Part shown: piece after piece, positions 63,099-64,000 of the stretch
Numbering within the stretch: the stretch's first letter is position 1
Layout of the letters: each line of letters begins with the position of its first letter
Source of the DNA: Actinocorallia populi
Lineage (GTDB): Bacteria > Actinomycetota > Actinomycetes > Streptosporangiales > Streptosporangiaceae
Assembly (NCBI RefSeq): GCF_002995495.1
Contig: NZ_PVZV01000013.1
Span: 1 to 64,000 of the forward strand
Direction of reading: 5' to 3'
Length of the DNA: 64,000 bases
Notes under the pieces: generated by a model
What the model saw: the letters and a program-made list of their open reading frames with translations, nothing else
Database searches by the model: none
What the model was told of the DNA's origin: nothing
Translations under genes and position numbers: made by a program

Positions 63099-63145
63099 CA
63101 CCCCGCTCGCAGTCGTCTAATAAGGGTTCGCCTACCATCCCTTCC

Positions 63146-64000
63146 ATGGAGTTGGCTGCTGCCTTCCCCCAAGCTGAGCGCGAGCGTTGGCGGGAGCTAT
63201 TGAAGGGCGTACTCCGCAAGTCCGGAGCCGCCACCGAAGACACCCCTCTCGACGCCGTCGAGGAACTGCTCACGAGGCAGTCCTACGACGGCGTCCCGAT
63301 CGCACCCCTGTACACCGCGGATGAGGCGGTCGCCTCACGGCCGTTCGCCACCGCCCCGCGTGACGGAGACGAGAACCCGGCGGGCTGGGACGTGCGGCAA
63401 CGGCACGCCGACCCGCATCCGGAGCGCACCAGGGAGGCGATCCTCGCCGACCTGGAGAACGGCGCCACCTCGGTGTGGCTGACCGTCGGCGACGCGGGCG
63501 TCCCGGTCGCCGCCCTGGGCGAGGTGCTCAAGGGCGTGCACACCGACCTGGCGGCGGTCGTCCTGGACGCCGGGCCGCGGACCGAGCAGGCGGCCGAGGC
63601 GTTCCTCGCGCTGGCCGGGCCCGCGTCCCTGGGCAACCTCGGCGCCGACCCGCTCGGCCTGGAGGCCCGCACCGGCGTGCGGACCCCGGTCCCGGCCGAC
63701 CTGGCGCGGCGCGTCGCCGCCGGATTCCCCGGCATCCGCACCTTCACCGTGGACGGCACCGCCTACCACGACGCCGGCGGCTCCGACGCCCAGGAGCTCG
63801 GCGCGGTCCTCGCCGCCGCCGTGGCCTACCTGCGGGAGCTGACGGAGGCCGGGCTGAGCGTCGACGACGCCGCCGGGCAGCTGGAGTTCCGCTACGCCGC
63901 GCACGCCGGCCAGTTCCTCACCATCGCCAAGCTGCGCGCCGCGCGCCGCCTGTGGACGCGGGTCGCCTCGCTGTCCGGCGTGTCCGACACCACCGCGAGG
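63146..64000 (+). CDS. mutA: methylmalonyl-CoA mutase small subunit (partial, 5' part)
   Basis: The first 285 codons of a gene that runs past the right edge. The protein starts MELAAAFPQAERERWRELL. It shows typical small-subunit text such as VRQRHADPHPERTREAILAD, ENGATSVWLTVGDAGVP and FRYAAHAGQFLTIAKLRAAR. The small subunit keeps the TIM-barrel shape but does not bind substrate; it pairs with MutB, expected just downstream. Together they link propionyl-CoA to succinyl-CoA and thus to sucCD. ATG 63146 comes seven bases after a TACCAT -10-like box, suggesting a leaderless transcript. Confidence 0.9.
   Translation, partial: MELAAAFPQAERERWRELLKGVLRKSGAATEDTPLDAVEELLTRQSYDGVPIAPLYTADEAVASRPFATAPRDGDENPAGWDVRQRHADPHPERTREAILADLENGATSVWLTVGDAGVPVAALGEVLKGVHTDLAAVVLDAGPRTEQAAEAFLALAGPASLGNLGADPLGLEARTGVRTPVPADLARRVAAGFPGIRTFTVDGTAYHDAGGSDAQELGAVLAAAVAYLRELTEAGLSVDDAAGQLEFRYAAHAGQFLTIAKLRAARRLWTRVASLSGVSDTTAR

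Overview
The window is a chromosomal segment from a very GC-rich actinobacterium. Nearly every codon ends in G or C, GTG and TTG starts are frequent, and four-base GTGA overlaps occur. Gene content points to a filamentous actinomycete of the Streptosporangiales type, such as Streptosporangiaceae or Thermomonosporaceae, but this is inferred from gene order and protein style, not from a database match. No tRNA, transposase, prophage, CRISPR array or secondary-metabolite cluster was seen; most of the window is core chromosome.

Layout. 1-95: last bases of a 5S rRNA gene and its terminator, so an rRNA operon lies just upstream. 189-4450: minus-strand genes for a kinase-like phosphotransferase, a long coiled-coil protein with 11-residue repeats, a small zinc ribbon and a methyltransferase. 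4483-6747: a CIRCE-controlled groES-groEL1 operon. 6843-18612: a block whose order (groES-groEL1-sigD-rsdA-DUF5319-guaB-guaB3-choD-like oxidoreductase-guaA) matches the Mycobacterium tuberculosis groES-to-guaA region as I remember it, with glpD, a semialdehyde dehydrogenase and a TetR regulator added. 18818-22461: a secreted metalloprotease, a Nudix hydrolase and a divergent ahpCD/oxyR peroxide-defence locus. 22559-32800: envelope functions (a very large glycosyltransferase/glycerophosphotransferase, a tail-anchored CoxG-like protein, a PspC-type two-component divergon, an LCP ligase) and a cysteine dioxygenase preceded by a probable Cys-codon leader peptide. 32828-39003: PcrA helicase, a START-like protein, a TPR protein and a GH15-like protein. 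39175-52480: central metabolism (sucCD, purN, purH, folD, icd, mdh) mixed with small membrane and regulatory genes. 52506-64000: amidase, DUF11 and GH25 secreted proteins, trpS, galK, YihY, a flippase-like protein, a D,D-carboxypeptidase, and the start of mutA at the right edge.

How the genes work together. Three themes recur. Purine synthesis is represented by guaB, guaB3, guaA, purN, purH and folD, which supplies one-carbon units to purN and purH. The TCA cycle is represented by sucCD, icd and mdh, and mutA would feed succinyl-CoA into it. Envelope maintenance and stress response cover the PspC proteins, the LCP protein, the carboxypeptidase, GH25, YihY, groESL, sigD/rsdA and ahpCD/oxyR.

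The least conventional signals are mostly non-coding: a four-copy family of two-hairpin intergenic repeats behind sucD and folD in which the stem changes but pairing is kept; a three-unit repeat behind purH; a 26-bp near-perfect palindrome ahead of sucC; paired TetR-type operators 42 bp apart; and a candidate cysteine attenuator. Among proteins, the 13 consecutive 11-residue repeats at 1342-1770 and the repeat-tailed CoxG protein stand out.
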